A stretch of 64,000 nucleotides of DNA from Streptomyces sp. 130 (GCF_007096885.1 NZ_VJNO01000012.1:1-64000), one strand, 5' to 3'. Shown: positions 31,483 through 41,592, numbered from the stretch's first letter. Notes: a model not told the origin generated them from the letters alone. Program-made: numbers and translations.

Positions 31483-34400
31483 TCAGTCCAGCCGGAGGCT
31501 TTCCGGCGGGCCCAGATAGCTGGGTTCGAGGCCGCCGGTGTCGATCACCAGGTTCTGGAGGACCACCGTCGGGTCGACCATCCAGAATTTCAGCACATGC
31601 ACCCCGGGGGCGGTGACGCGGTGGACCGTGCCGGTGATGTTGACGTTGTCGGAGGTGTGGCGGGCCCACTGCGGGTTCATGGTCCCGTCGTCGGCTCCCG
31701 TGACCTCGGTGACGTTCACCCGCTGCGGGGCGTCGTCGTCGAAGGAGACCGCGTACGTCAGCCCGTCGGTCGGCAGCGCGTTGTTACGGGGCGAGAGATA
31801 CGCGTACACGGTGACCGGGCCGGTGGTGAAGAGGCTGACCCGGTACTCCAGGCGCGGGCTCCGGCCGCCGGGCGTCCGACGGGCGGCGGTGACCGGGAAG
31901 GGCTCCATGCCGGCCCCGGTGCGTCCGATGTCCGGGATGCGCTGCCAGGTGACGCCCCCGCCGCCGACTGCCCGGTGGTAGTGGTCGGCCTCGATGGACA
32001 CATGGCCGCCGGCCTCCACGAAGCCGCCGAGCCGGGACCGGGAGAGGGCCGGCCGGTCGGCCACCGCCGTGACGGTCACCTCGGCCCCGTCGGGACCGGT
32101 GACGGTGACCGGGACCCGGGTGACGCCCTTGGGCGCCCGGTCCCAGTCGACGCGCAGGGTGATCCGGTCCTGCGTGGTGACCCGTCCGCGCACCCGGTCG
32201 GCGGTCAGCCAGGACGCTCCGGTCCGCACCCGGTAGTCGAACGGATCGCGGCCCCGGTTGAACACCTCGATGTACTGCGCGGGCCGGGTCTGGTAGGGGC
32301 TGAACACCGGCAGCACGGCGGGCGCGGTCTCGTGCGGCCACCACGCGGTGGAACCGTCGACGGCGACGCCCATCCGGGCCCCGGCGGGCAGGTCGATGCG
32401 CTCGACGGCCGGGAAGAGCACGTCCTTGATGGCCACGTTGTCGATCTCGGGCTGCTGCCAGGGCGCGTTGGGCCCGTAGCGCTCGACGTCGCCGTAGTCG
32501 ATGTGCGGCTGGGTCTGGAAGCCCCGCCACTTGCCGCCCGCGATCTTCGTGTTGAAGCGGTCGGCCAGGGCGAAGTCGTCGGCGAGCCGCGCCTCCGCGG
32601 TGGCCGCCAGCTCGTTGGTGAGGGCCCTGCCCTGGGCCGCGTAGTGGATGTTGGTGAACTCCGCCTCGCGCAGCGCGTACAGGTTGGCGGTGGCCGCGAC
32701 CTCGTAGCCGACCAGTTCGTACCAGGCGTCCTGGGCACGGGCCGGCAGCCGGCGCCCGATCCGCCCGGCCCGCTCGCCGAGCCGGCGCCACTCCTCGGTG
32801 ACGCGCTCCAGCTCGCGGTAGTGCACGAGACTGAAGGGGGTCGCCCGGTCGTCGTAGACCACGGCCGAGCTGTCGGTCGCGGGGTCCTTGGCCGGGTCGA
32901 GGGTGATCCGGCGGTTGAGCAGCTCGGGCTTGCGGCGGGCCTGGAGCCGGGCGTACTCCCGCAGGACGGAGGCGATCTCGGCGGCCTGCTTCTCGCCGAA
33001 GTTCTGCCGGGCGTACGTCTCCTCCCACTCCGGCAGCCGGTCCAGGGTCCAGCGCTCCGGGTTCCAGGCGTACTCCAGGAAGAACTGCGTGGGCAGTTCG
33101 TTGCCCTTGAGGTCGCCGACGTTGGTGACCCACAGTCCGTGGTTGCCGTACGCGTGGCACTGGTGGAGCTGGTCCCACATGTTGGGGAGGGACGCGGTGT
33201 CGACCCACTTGTAGTTGCGGCCGACACCCACGTAGTCGAAGTGGTAGTACAGCCCGTAGCCGCCCCGCCTCGGCCCCTCGGCGGGGTCGGGGAGCTTGCG
33301 GACGTTGGCCCAGTTGTCGTCGGTGAGGACCACGGTGACGTCGTCGGGGACGCGCAGGCCCCGGTCCCAGTAGCGCTGGACCTCCTTGTAGAGCGTCCAC
33401 ACCTGCGGGATCGTGGTGACGTCCTTGCCGGAGACCTCGGCGAGGATCTGCCGCTGGGTGGCGATGATCTCGGTCATCAGCTCGATGCCGTCGCCGTCCG
33501 GGAGGCTGACGTCGCCGTTGCCGCGCATGCCGAGGGTGACGACGCCCTCGAATCCCTCGTCCTTCATCCGGCGGATGCCGTCCGCCCAGTACGCCTTGAG
33601 CGCCTCGGCGTTGCGGCGGAAGGACCACTCGCCGGTGCCGCCGTATGGATCGTGGCCGGGGGTGGTGATGTTGCCCTCGCTGTCGCGTACGGCGGCGACG
33701 GCGTGCCGGTTCCACTCCTCGATGCCGCGCATCATGGGCGCCTCGTGCGAGGTGCCCATGACGACGCCGTACGCCTTGGCGGTGGCGTGGTTGAGCGGGT
33801 CGTCCTCGGCGAAGGCGCGGCCCCAGACGGCCGGCCACAGGTAGTTGGCCTTGAGCCGGAGCATGACCTCGAAGACGCGGGCGTAGAAGTCCGCGTTGAA
33901 GCCGCCCTCGAAGCCGGGCGCCTTGCCGGGCCCGAAGTACGCGGGGGCCCAGGTGCCGAGCGCCGGGTTCTCGTCGTTGATGAAGAAGCCGCGGTACTTC
34001 ACGGCCGGGGTGCCCTGGGTGTGCCGTCCGGGCAGTACGTGGATCTCGTCGCGGTGTACGGGGGCGACGTCGTCCCACCAGTACCAGGGCGAGACGCCGA
34101 TGCCGCGCGAGACGTCGTACGCGCCGTAGATGGTCCCGCGCTGGTCGCTGCCCGCGACGACGAACGCGCGCTCGACGCCGGGCAGCGGGTGGTCGACGAC
34201 GGTCTGGAGGCTGGTCTCCCACTTGCCCCGGATCGAGGAGACGTCGAGCCGGCCGTCGGCGACCAGCCGGTCGATGAGGGGGCTGCGGCCCACGGTGCCG
34301 ACGATGATGATCTCGCGGGCCTCGGGCACCGCCCCGTGCGAGAGGGCGGGGCGCACTCCGGTGACGCGTTCGATGTCGTCGCGGAGGTCGCCGGCGACCC

Positions 34401-34704
34401 TGACGACGCCCGGCCAGTCGTGGTCGCTGACCAGGAGCGGTGCCGCCCGTCCGCGCCCGGCCAGCGGGAAGCTGCCCCGCCTGGCGGTGAACGAGATGTA
34501 GGCGCCCGGGTCGGTGGGCCGCGGCGCGGGACCGTGTCCGGTGGCGGACGCCTCACCGGTCAGGCCGACGAGGGAGCCGAGAGGGGTGGCGGTGAGCGCG
34601 GTGAGTCCGAGGCCGCGGCCGCGGACCGCTCTGCGGCTGGTCCGCCGCGGGTTGTCGCTGCCGGAGGGGTCAGAGGTGCGGGGGCCGGAGGTCTCGCTGT
34701 CCAT
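31483..34704 (-). CDS. Secreted GH115 xylan alpha-glucuronidase
   Basis: A 1073-residue secreted enzyme of the GH115 family, which removes (4-O-methyl)glucuronic acid from internal xylose residues of glucuronoxylan. A long N-terminus with twin-arginine-like PRRTSRRAVRGRG leads into the secretion helix. Family blocks visible are YGAYDVSRGIGVSPWYWWDDVAPV, KYRGFFINDENP, RLKANYLWPAVWGRAFAEDDP, GTSHEAPMMR, LTDDNWANVRKLP, GGYGLYYHFDYVG and the C-terminal beta domain with SIEADHYHRAVG. AAGGAG lies 6 bases before the ATG at 34704. It is 20 bases downstream of the GH10 xylanase gene, so both are one operon and act together on the polymer. Confidence 0.9.
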   Translation of the reverse strand: MDSETSGPRTSDPSGSDNPRRTSRRAVRGRGLGLTALTATPLGSLVGLTGEASATGHGPAPRPTDPGAYISFTARRGSFPLAGRGRAAPLLVSDHDWPGVVRVAGDLRDDIERVTGVRPALSHGAVPEAREIIIVGTVGRSPLIDRLVADGRLDVSSIRGKWETSLQTVVDHPLPGVERAFVVAGSDQRGTIYGAYDVSRGIGVSPWYWWDDVAPVHRDEIHVLPGRHTQGTPAVKYRGFFINDENPALGTWAPAYFGPGKAPGFEGGFNADFYARVFEVMLRLKANYLWPAVWGRAFAEDDPLNHATAKAYGVVMGTSHEAPMMRGIEEWNRHAVAAVRDSEGNITTPGHDPYGGTGEWSFRRNAEALKAYWADGIRRMKDEGFEGVVTLGMRGNGDVSLPDGDGIELMTEIIATQRQILAEVSGKDVTTIPQVWTLYKEVQRYWDRGLRVPDDVTVVLTDDNWANVRKLPDPAEGPRRGGYGLYYHFDYVGVGRNYKWVDTASLPNMWDQLHQCHAYGNHGLWVTNVGDLKGNELPTQFFLEYAWNPERWTLDRLPEWEETYARQNFGEKQAAEIASVLREYARLQARRKPELLNRRITLDPAKDPATDSSAVVYDDRATPFSLVHYRELERVTEEWRRLGERAGRIGRRLPARAQDAWYELVGYEVAATANLYALREAEFTNIHYAAQGRALTNELAATAEARLADDFALADRFNTKIAGGKWRGFQTQPHIDYGDVERYGPNAPWQQPEIDNVAIKDVLFPAVERIDLPAGARMGVAVDGSTAWWPHETAPAVLPVFSPYQTRPAQYIEVFNRGRDPFDYRVRTGASWLTADRVRGRVTTQDRITLRVDWDRAPKGVTRVPVTVTGPDGAEVTVTAVADRPALSRSRLGGFVEAGGHVSIEADHYHRAVGGGGVTWQRIPDIGRTGAGMEPFPVTAARRTPGGRSPRLEYRVSLFTTGPVTVYAYLSPRNNALPTDGLTYAVSFDDDAPQRVNVTEVTGADDGTMNPQWARHTSDNVNITGTVHRVTAPGVHVLKFWMVDPTVVLQNLVIDTGGLEPSYLGPPESLRLD

Positions 34705-34724
34705 GCTGCTCTCCTTCTCCGTGC

Positions 34725-35810
34725 TCAGTCGCGGCCGGCGGCGAGCAGCAGGTCGTCGCGCAGGGCGCTGTAGGCGGGCTTGGGCCGGTAGTCCTCGTCG
34801 AAGAGGTTGGCGGCGCCCTCGCCCTCGAAGGTGTCGGGCACCCAGGAGTACTTGTCGGTGAAGCCCCACACCGTGAAGTCGGTGCACTTGCGGGTGAGCA
34901 GGCAGCCGCGCAGCAGCACGTCGTAGCCCTCGGCCTGCGCCTCCTGCTTGGTGCTGTCGGAGGGCATCGGGACGCGGACGTCGGCCTCGGTGATCGCGGT
35001 CTCCAGGCCGAGGGCGTCGAACCGCTTCATGTTCTCGGCGATGTCGTGGGGGGCGTTGTACTGGACGGACAGGTGGCCCTGGATGCCGACGCCGTCGATC
35101 GGGACGTGCTGCTCGCGCAGCTTGACGACCAGGTCGTAGAGGGCGGTGCTCTTCGCGTTGACGCCCTCGATGTTGTAGTCGTTGATGTACAGCTTGGCCT
35201 TGGGATCGGCCGCGTGGGCCCAGCGGAAGGCGTCCGCGATGTAGCCGGGGCCCAGCTTCCGGAGCCAGATGCTGTCGCGCAGCGTGCCGTCGTCGTTGAA
35301 CGCCTCGTTGACGACGTCCCACTGCCAGATGCGGCCCTTGAAGTGGCGGGCCTCGTCGGTGATGTGCTTGCGCAGGATGGCGCGCAGCTCGTCGGCGGTG
35401 AAGTCTCCGGTCGTGAGCCAGGCGGGCAGCTGGTTGTGCCAGAGCAGGGTGTGGCCCCGCACGAGCTGGCCGTTGGCGCGGGCGAAGTCGACCAGCTTGT
35501 CGGCCTCCTTCCAGTCGTACTGGCCGCGGTTCGGCTCGACGACCTCCCACTTCATGACGTTCTCGGGGGTGACCGAGCTGAACTCGCTCGCGGCCTTCGC
35601 GCGGTAGGGCGCGTCGTCCGCCAGGGCCGCCATGTCGACGGCGGTGCCGATGCGCACGCCCGATCGCAGGCCGAGGGCGCCGAGGGTGGTGGCCCGCGTG
35701 TCCTGGTGCCCGCGTCCGCGGTCGTCGTGGGCGAAGGCGTTGATGGTGCACGGGGCGAGCAGGGCCGCGGCGGCGGCGCCGACCAGGACGGCCTTGATTG
35801 GCTTGCGCAT
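34725..35810 (-). CDS. Secreted GH10 endo-1,4-beta-xylanase
   Basis: A 361-residue secreted xylanase without a carbohydrate-binding module. The Sec signal ends near INAFAHD. The GH10 barrel shows FSSVTPENVMKWEVVEP, RGHTLLWHNQLP, the acid/base E169 in WDVVNEAF and the nucleophile E275 in AITEADVR, then WGFTDKYSWVP and YRPKPAY. It cuts the xylan main chain outside the cell. AAGGG precedes the ATG at 35810. A perfect CGAAAGTTTCG palindrome 76-86 bases upstream is the classic streptomycete xylanase operator. It is first in an operon with GH115. Confidence 0.93.
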   Translation of the reverse strand: MRKPIKAVLVGAAAAALLAPCTINAFAHDDRGRGHQDTRATTLGALGLRSGVRIGTAVDMAALADDAPYRAKAASEFSSVTPENVMKWEVVEPNRGQYDWKEADKLVDFARANGQLVRGHTLLWHNQLPAWLTTGDFTADELRAILRKHITDEARHFKGRIWQWDVVNEAFNDDGTLRDSIWLRKLGPGYIADAFRWAHAADPKAKLYINDYNIEGVNAKSTALYDLVVKLREQHVPIDGVGIQGHLSVQYNAPHDIAENMKRFDALGLETAITEADVRVPMPSDSTKQEAQAEGYDVLLRGCLLTRKCTDFTVWGFTDKYSWVPDTFEGEGAANLFDEDYRPKPAYSALRDDLLLAAGRD

Positions 35811-35885
35811 GACAGAAACCCTTCGAGAGAGCGCGCACGCCGGAGCCCCGTGACCTGAGGGAGGCGTGCGCGGGTGTGGGTGTTT

Positions 35886-35896
35886 CGAAAGTTTCG
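35886..35896. promoter_or_regulatory. Xylanase operator, CGAAAGTTTCG (BxlR/XlnR-type site)
   Basis: A perfect 11-base palindrome in the 157-base gap upstream of the GH10 xylanase gene. The GAAA-N-TTTC form is, from memory, the conserved palindrome of actinomycete xylanase promoters, bound by LacI-family xylose/xylobiose regulators. Related sites precede bxlE. Confidence 0.8.
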
Positions 35897-35967
35897 TGAA
35901 TCTGTGGACCGAGCAGGAGGCGCCACGGTAGGGGCCGCGGCGCCCCCCGCCCGGGGTACGGGTGCGG

Positions 35968-38382
35968 TCAGCCCTGTACGGGGGCTGCCGCGGGCACGGC
36001 TTCGACCGCCGCGTCGCACACCAGCCGGCGCCGGTGATCCACCGTGCGCTCGGGTCCGGTGAGGCGCAGGTGCACCGTGTGCCGGATGTCCTCGGCCCCG
36101 CTGGACGTGGCGAGCCGCAGCTCCAGCGCGCCCGGCTCCACGACGCGCCGCCCGCCGATCCCGGTGAAGGACACCAGGTCGGCGTGGAACCGGAAGCGCA
36201 CCCGCGCCTCCTGGCCCGCGTCGAGCGGGACCCGGGCGTAGCCGATGAGCCGGGTGTCGGGCCGGGTCGTCTGGGCGACCGGGTCGTGCACGTAGAGCTG
36301 GACGACCTCCGCGCCCGCCCGGTCCCCGGTGTTGCGGACGGTCAGCTCGATGTCGGCGGAGCCGTCGGTGGGGATCTCCTCCGGGGCGGGGGCGCCGGGC
36401 TCCCAGGCGAAGGAGGTGTACGTCAGGCCGTGGCCGAAGGGGTACAGCGGTGTCGGGTCCAGGTTGCTGACCCCGTTGGCGAGCCCGAGCGGCGGCTGGA
36501 GGTAGGTCCACGGCTGGCCGCCCGGGTGGCGCGGGACCGAGACCGGCAGCCGGCCGGAGGGGCTGACCCGGCCGGAGAGCACGGAGGCCAGGGCCGGGCC
36601 GCCCTCCTCCCCGGGGAAGAACGCCTGGACCACGGCGGCCGTCCGGTCCGCCCAGCGGCCGAGGGCGTACGGGCGGCCGGTCAGCAGGACCAGGACGACC
36701 GGGGTGCCGCTGTCCAGCAGCGCGTCGAGCAGTTCGCCCTGCACGCCCGGGAGCGCGAGGTCGTCGGCGTCGCAGCCCTCGCCCGAGGTGCCGCGCCCGA
36801 AGAGCCCGGCCCGGTCGCCGAGCACGGCGACGCACACGTCCGCGTCCCGGGCCAGGTCCACCGCCTCCGCGATGCCGGAGGTGTCGGTGCCGTCCACCGC
36901 GCAGCCGGGGGCGCCGGTCACCGTGGCCGCGGGGAACTCGCCGCGCACCGCGTCGAGCACGGTGGGGATGTCGATGCCCATGGCGGTCTCGGGGTGCAGG
37001 ACGCCGACGTGGCTCGGGAAGGAGTAGCAGCCGAGCATGGCGAGCGCGTCGTCGGCGCGGGGGCCGATCACCGCGATCCGCCCGGTCCCGGCGAGCGGCA
37101 GCGTGCCCCGGGGGTTGGCGAGCAGGACCACGGCCTGTTCGGCGAGTTCGCGGGCGAGGGCGCGGTTGCGCGGCGGGTCCAGGTCGATGGTCTCGCGGGC
37201 CTGCTCCGGGTCGGTGTCGCGCAGGAGCTCGGGGAGCGGGGACCAGTCGGGGTCGAGCAGCCCGAGTTCGCACTTCTGGAGGAGGACCCGGCGCAGCGCG
37301 CGGTCGACCAGGGCCTCGGGGACCGCACCGGCCAGGACGGCGGCGGCGAGTTCGTCCCCGTAGCTGCGGACGGTCGGCAGCTCCACGTCGACCCCGGCGC
37401 CCAGGGCGAGGCGGGCGGCGTCTGCGCGGCCCTCGGCGACCTTGTGCAGGGTCTCCAGGAAGCCGATGGCGAAGTAGTCGGCGACCACGGTGCCTTCGAA
37501 GCCCCAGGTGTCGCGGAGCAGCCCGGTGAGCAGGGTGGGGTCGGCCGCCGACGGCACGCCGTCGATCTCCGCGTACGACTGCATGACGGAGCGGGCGCCG
37601 CCCTCGGTGAGGGCCATCTCGAAGGGCGGCAGGATGACGTCGGCCAGTTCCCTGGCCCCGGCCCGGACCGGCGAGAGGTTGCGGGCGCCGGCCGACGCCG
37701 CGTACCCGGCGAAGTGCTTGAGGGTGGCGACGATGCCGGCGGACTCCAGGCCCTTCACGTAGGCGGTGCCGATGGTGGCGACGAGGTAGGGGTCCTCGCC
37801 GATGGTCTCCTCGACCCGGCCCCAGCGCAGGTCGCGCACGACGTCCAGGACCGGGGCGAGGCCCTGGTGGATGCCCACGGAGCGCATGTCGCTGCCGATC
37901 CGGTGGGCCATCTCGGTGATCAGGTCCGGGTTCCAGGCCGCGCCCCAGGAGAGCGGGACCGGGTAGGCGGTGGCGCCCCAGGCGGTGAAGCCGGCCAGGC
38001 ACTCCTCGTGGGCCAGGGCCGGGATGCCGAAGCGGCCGGCGCCCGTGATGGCCCGCTGGGCCCGGGCGAGCGAGATCGCGCCGACGGCGGGGTCGACGGG
38101 GGCGGTGCCGAAGGGCCGGGTCAGCTGGCCGAGACCGCGCGGGATGAGCGCTTCCCAGTCGATGGCGTCGACCATCTCGTTCTGGTGCGGGGCGACCCCG
38201 TCCCCGTCGGCGTCGGCGCCCACCCAGATTCCGTACAGCTGGGCGGTCTTCTCCTGGAGGGTCATCCGGGAGACGAGATCGGCCACACGCTCCTCGGGGG
38301 CGAGCGCGGGGTCCTGCCAGGGGCCGTCGACGGCGGTGGCCGCTTCGGTCCTGGGGGCATGCGGAACAGGGGGGTTTGCCAT
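35968..38382 (-). CDS. bxlA: Intracellular GH3 beta-xylosidase
   Basis: An 804-residue GH3 enzyme without a signal peptide, so it acts inside the cell. It contains the N-terminal barrel (LSWGAAWNPDL, GLAPVLDVVRDLRWGRVEETIGEDPYL, KHFAGY), the nucleophile D302 in VVADYFAIGF, the alpha/beta sandwich (IAVIGPRADD, GDRAGLFGRGTSGEG) and the fibronectin-like C-terminus (YPFGHGLTYTSF). It should split imported xylobiose to xylose. The ATG at 38382 is chosen over an upstream ATG at 38427; GAGG lies rather far upstream, about 13-15 bases. It is the last gene of bxlE-F-G-A, a well-known Streptomyces operon. Family members can also act on arabinofuranosides or glucosides. Confidence 0.88.
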   Translation of the reverse strand: MANPPVPHAPRTEAATAVDGPWQDPALAPEERVADLVSRMTLQEKTAQLYGIWVGADADGDGVAPHQNEMVDAIDWEALIPRGLGQLTRPFGTAPVDPAVGAISLARAQRAITGAGRFGIPALAHEECLAGFTAWGATAYPVPLSWGAAWNPDLITEMAHRIGSDMRSVGIHQGLAPVLDVVRDLRWGRVEETIGEDPYLVATIGTAYVKGLESAGIVATLKHFAGYAASAGARNLSPVRAGARELADVILPPFEMALTEGGARSVMQSYAEIDGVPSAADPTLLTGLLRDTWGFEGTVVADYFAIGFLETLHKVAEGRADAARLALGAGVDVELPTVRSYGDELAAAVLAGAVPEALVDRALRRVLLQKCELGLLDPDWSPLPELLRDTDPEQARETIDLDPPRNRALARELAEQAVVLLANPRGTLPLAGTGRIAVIGPRADDALAMLGCYSFPSHVGVLHPETAMGIDIPTVLDAVRGEFPAATVTGAPGCAVDGTDTSGIAEAVDLARDADVCVAVLGDRAGLFGRGTSGEGCDADDLALPGVQGELLDALLDSGTPVVLVLLTGRPYALGRWADRTAAVVQAFFPGEEGGPALASVLSGRVSPSGRLPVSVPRHPGGQPWTYLQPPLGLANGVSNLDPTPLYPFGHGLTYTSFAWEPGAPAPEEIPTDGSADIELTVRNTGDRAGAEVVQLYVHDPVAQTTRPDTRLIGYARVPLDAGQEARVRFRFHADLVSFTGIGGRRVVEPGALELRLATSSGAEDIRHTVHLRLTGPERTVDHRRRLVCDAAVEAVPAAAPVQG

Positions 38383-38434
38383 GGCGGCGGAGATTCCTCT
38401 CAAGAGTGCGGTGGTACGCGGCGGCATGGGTGCG

Positions 38435-39328
38435 TTACTTGCCGCCCACCCCCATCAGTCCGTTGACCAGTGCCTTACGCGCCACGAGGTACACGGCGAA
38501 GATCGGTACGACGGAGAGCACGATCGCGGCGAGCACGGCCGGGATGTTCACCCCGAACTGGGACATGAAGTTGAAGAGGCCGAGGGTCAGCACCCGGTTC
38601 TCCTCCGACTGGGTCAGGATCAGCGGGAACAGGAAGCCGTTCCACGCCTGGAGCGCCGTGTAGATCGCGACCGTGCTGATGCCCGCCTTGGACATCGGGA
38701 TCGCCAGCTGCCACAGCATCCGCAGCGACGAGGCGCCGTCGAGCGCCATGGCCTCGTACATCTCCTCGGAGACGTCTCGCATGGTGCCGCTGAGGATCAG
38801 CACCGCCACGGGCATCGCGAACGCCGCGGTCGGCAGGATGATGGCCGGCAGGCTGTCGTACAGGCCCATCTTGCTGATGAGCAGGTAGAGCGGCACGATC
38901 ACGGCCTGGGCGGGGATGGCGACGCCGAGCAGGAAGGTGCGGAAGGCGAGTCCGGAGAGTTTGCTGCGGGTGCGTACCGCGACGTAGGCGACGGGGATCG
39001 AGAGGACCAGCACGATCGCCGTGGTCGCCACGGCGACGATCGCCGTGTTGGAGAGCATCGTGGCGAAGCCGCTGTCCAGCACCGTGCGGTAGTTGTCGAG
39101 CGTCGGGTCGGTCGGGATGGCCAGCGGGTCGCCGTTCAGCGCCTCGTCCTGGTGCATCAGCGAGGACGAGACCAGGGTGTAGAGCGGGACGATCACGAGC
39201 ACGAGCCAGACCAGCGAGCCGAGGCCGGCCAGCGGGTTGCCCCACCTGCGGCGGCGCGCGGCGGTGGCCGGGCGGGTGCGGGTCAGGGGCCGTGCGGGGC
39301 GCGTCGCGGGGCGGGTGTCGATCGACAT
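38435..39328 (-). CDS. bxlG: Xylobiose-type ABC transporter permease (CUT1, MalG-like)
   Basis: A 297-residue permease with six membrane helices after an Arg-rich cytoplasmic N-terminus. The ATPase-contact loop EAMALDGASSLRMLWQLAIPMSKAGI (EAA motif) is present near residue 195. It forms the membrane channel with the preceding BxlF protein. The start is four bases after the bxlF stop, so the genes are co-translated. No ATPase gene is in the operon; in Streptomyces such CUT1 systems share the ATPase MsiK, which is established for xylobiose and cellobiose uptake and inferred here. Confidence 0.87.
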   Translation of the reverse strand: MSIDTRPATRPARPLTRTRPATAARRRRWGNPLAGLGSLVWLVLVIVPLYTLVSSSLMHQDEALNGDPLAIPTDPTLDNYRTVLDSGFATMLSNTAIVAVATTAIVLVLSIPVAYVAVRTRSKLSGLAFRTFLLGVAIPAQAVIVPLYLLISKMGLYDSLPAIILPTAAFAMPVAVLILSGTMRDVSEEMYEAMALDGASSLRMLWQLAIPMSKAGISTVAIYTALQAWNGFLFPLILTQSEENRVLTLGLFNFMSQFGVNIPAVLAAIVLSVVPIFAVYLVARKALVNGLMGVGGK

Positions 39329-39332
39329 CGCG

Positions 39333-40262
39333 TCACATACCTTCCCGGGTGGAGCGCATGTTCCCGAAGCCGCTGAAGCGGACGAGGATCAGCGAGATCG
39401 CGGTGGCCACGACGACGAGTGCGGTCGCGATCGCGGCGGCGTACCCGAGGTCGTAGGTCTGGAAACCGGTGCGGTACATCAGGTACGGCAGGATGGTGGT
39501 GTCCGTACCGGGACCGCCCTTGGTCATGATGAGCACGGTGTCGAAGTAGGTCAGCGAGCCGACGATCATCAGCACCGACGAGGTCGTGATGGTGTTGCGG
39601 AGCTGCGGCAGGGTGATGTGGAAGAACTGCCGGAACATGCCCGCGCCGTCGATCTCCGCGGCCTGGTAGAGGACCTGCGGGATCTGCCGGGTGCCGCCCT
39701 GGTAGATCAGGGTGTGGAAGGGCATGAACTGCCAGCCGCCGACGAACGCCACGGTCAGCAGGGCGCCGGTGGACGAGCCCATGATGTTCGGGTCGATGCC
39801 GAACCAGGGCCCGATCTCCTTGATGACTCCGAAGTTGGGGTCGAGCAGCGCGTGGAACAGCATCGCGATGGCGGTGGTGGAGAGCAGCAGCGGGATGAAG
39901 AAGATCGCGGAGAGCACGGCGCGGCTGCGCTGCCGGCCGGCCGCCCAGACGCCGAGGAGCAGGGCCACCGGGGTCTGGAAGGCCCAGCTGATGGTGGTGA
40001 GGAGCAGGCTGAGCCAGGCGGCCTGGCGGAACTCGGGGTCCTTGAAGAGCCGGGTCCAGTTGGCCGTGCCGGCGGAGGTCGGGTCGTTCAGCCCGTCCCA
40101 GTGGCAGAAGGAGAGGTACACGGCGATCGCCAGCGGGACGATCGCGAAGAGGGCGAAGAAGAGGATGCCGGGCAGCGCCCAGGCGACCGGGGGGCGGCCG
40201 ACGTTTCCGACGGCCGCCTTCCGTCCTCCGCGCACCTTGGGTGACGAGGAGACGTGCGACAT
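39333..40262 (-). CDS. bxlF: Xylobiose-type ABC transporter permease (CUT1, MalF-like)
   Basis: A 309-residue permease with six membrane helices. LPGILFFALFAIVPLAIAVYLSF is the first helix, and the EAA loop appears as YQAAEIDGAGMFRQFFHITLPQLRNTI. The substrate-side loop between helices 1 and 2 is typical for MalF-like sugar permeases. The ATG at 40262 comes two bases after the bxlE stop, so initiation probably depends on termination of bxlE. It works with BxlE, BxlG and probably a shared MsiK-type ATPase. Confidence 0.87.
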   Translation of the reverse strand: MSHVSSSPKVRGGRKAAVGNVGRPPVAWALPGILFFALFAIVPLAIAVYLSFCHWDGLNDPTSAGTANWTRLFKDPEFRQAAWLSLLLTTISWAFQTPVALLLGVWAAGRQRSRAVLSAIFFIPLLLSTTAIAMLFHALLDPNFGVIKEIGPWFGIDPNIMGSSTGALLTVAFVGGWQFMPFHTLIYQGGTRQIPQVLYQAAEIDGAGMFRQFFHITLPQLRNTITTSSVLMIVGSLTYFDTVLIMTKGGPGTDTTILPYLMYRTGFQTYDLGYAAAIATALVVVATAISLILVRFSGFGNMRSTREGM

Positions 40263-40264
40263 CT

Positions 40265-41578
40265 TTACTTGACGGCCTTCATTGCGGCGACGAACTGCTC
40301 GGGCGTGGACTTGCCGGCGAACAGCTTGCTGATCTCGGTGAGCAGCGGGGTGGCGATCTTGGACTCCAGCGCCTGGTCCCAGGACAGGGTGAAGTCGGGC
40401 GCCTTCTGGACCATCTCGTACTGGTCGGTGGCGAACTGCGGGTTCGGCGATCCGCTCAGCATGGAGGCGGCGTTGGAGGTGGTGGGCACGTCGCCGTTGT
40501 CCACGAGGGCCTGCGCGTAGGACTTGGAGGCCATGGTCTTGAGGAAGGCTATGGCCGCGTCCTTGTGCTTGGTGCGGGCGTTCACCGACCAGTAGTTGGT
40601 GGGGTTGCCGACCACGTCGGCCGGGTCGCCGACGCCGCCGGCGACGGTCGGGAAGTTCGTCCAGCCGAGGTCCTTCTTGGCGAAGTCGGGCGCCTTGCCG
40701 AGCTGGGTGGAGTATTCCCACGAGCCCATCAGGTGCATGGCCGCCTTGCCCTTGTTGAGCAGGGTGGGCGCGCCGCCGTTGCCGTAGTCGACGGAGTTGA
40801 AGTTCTCGCCGAACGCGCCGTCGTCCACGAGCTGCTTGACGGTCTGGGCGGTCTTCAGGACGGCCGGGTCGCCCCAGGCGGAGCTGTCACCGTTCTGGAT
40901 CTTGCGGAAGACGTCGGGGCCGCCGATCCGGTCGAGCAGGTACTCCATCCACATCAGTTCGGGCCACTTGTCGGAGCCGCCGAGGGCGAACGGCGTGATG
41001 CCCTTGCCCTTGAAGGTCTTGATGGCCTTCTGCAGGTCCTCCCACGTCTTGGGGACCGTGACGTCGTTCTCGGCGAAGAGGGTCTTGTTGTAGAAGAGCA
41101 TGACGGGCTGCATACCGCGCATCGGGACGCCGTAGACCTTCCCGTCGAGGCTGCCGGCCGTGACGATCGAGGGCAGGAAGCCCTCCTTCAGGGTGGCGTC
41201 GTTCTTGAACGTCGAGGTCAGGTCGACCAGCTGGTTCGCGTCGACGTACGGCTTGATGGAACCGCCGCCCCAGTTGAAGAAGATGTCGGGGGCACTGGGG
41301 GAACCCATGGCGCTGCGGAGCTTGTTGACGTACTCCGTACCGGGCACCGGGACGAGCTTGACCTTGACGTCGGAGGTCTTGTTGAACTCCTTGACCGCGG
41401 CCTCCTGCACCTTCACCGCGTCGTCGCCGTAGACGTACGCGGTCAGCGTGCCGCCGCCGCCACCGCCACTGCCGCCGTCCGATCCGCAGCCCGCCAGGAC
41501 TCCCGCCATGACCATGGCCGCACCGGCTGCGGTCCATCTCGCCGCGCGCTTGCCCTGAGTGAAAATTCCCGACCGCAT
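40265..41578 (-). CDS. bxlE: Xylobiose-binding lipoprotein of the ABC importer
   Basis: A 437-residue extracellular sugar-binding lipoprotein. The signal peptide ends in the lipobox VLAGC (Cys about residue 31), followed by a Gly/Ser linker. The mature domain is of the CUT1 type: [74 protein letters not shown] and [21 protein letters not shown] lies 7 bases before the ATG at 41578. It heads bxlE-F-G-A and is divergent from bxlR, with CGAA...TTCG operators between. Xylobiose specificity rests on the operon context rather than on residues I can verify. Confidence 0.87.
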   Translation of the reverse strand: MRSGIFTQGKRAARWTAAGAAMVMAGVLAGCGSDGGSGGGGGGTLTAYVYGDDAVKVQEAAVKEFNKTSDVKVKLVPVPGTEYVNKLRSAMGSPSAPDIFFNWGGGSIKPYVDANQLVDLTSTFKNDATLKEGFLPSIVTAGSLDGKVYGVPMRGMQPVMLFYNKTLFAENDVTVPKTWEDLQKAIKTFKGKGITPFALGGSDKWPELMWMEYLLDRIGGPDVFRKIQNGDSSAWGDPAVLKTAQTVKQLVDDGAFGENFNSVDYGNGGAPTLLNKGKAAMHLMGSWEYSTQLGKAPDFAKKDLGWTNFPTVAGGVGDPADVVGNPTNYWSVNARTKHKDAAIAFLKTMASKSYAQALVDNGDVPTTSNAASMLSGSPNPQFATDQYEMVQKAPDFTLSWDQALESKIATPLLTEISKLFAGKSTPEQFVAAMKAVK

Positions 41579-41592
41579 GACCGCACCTCTGT

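Noticed and set aside
31483..35838. Apparent 1451-residue fusion running through both xylan genes
   Set aside because: The frame stays open only by chance across the xylanase gene. The GH10 gene is in another frame with its own start and stop, and GH115 has its own ribosome site at 34704.
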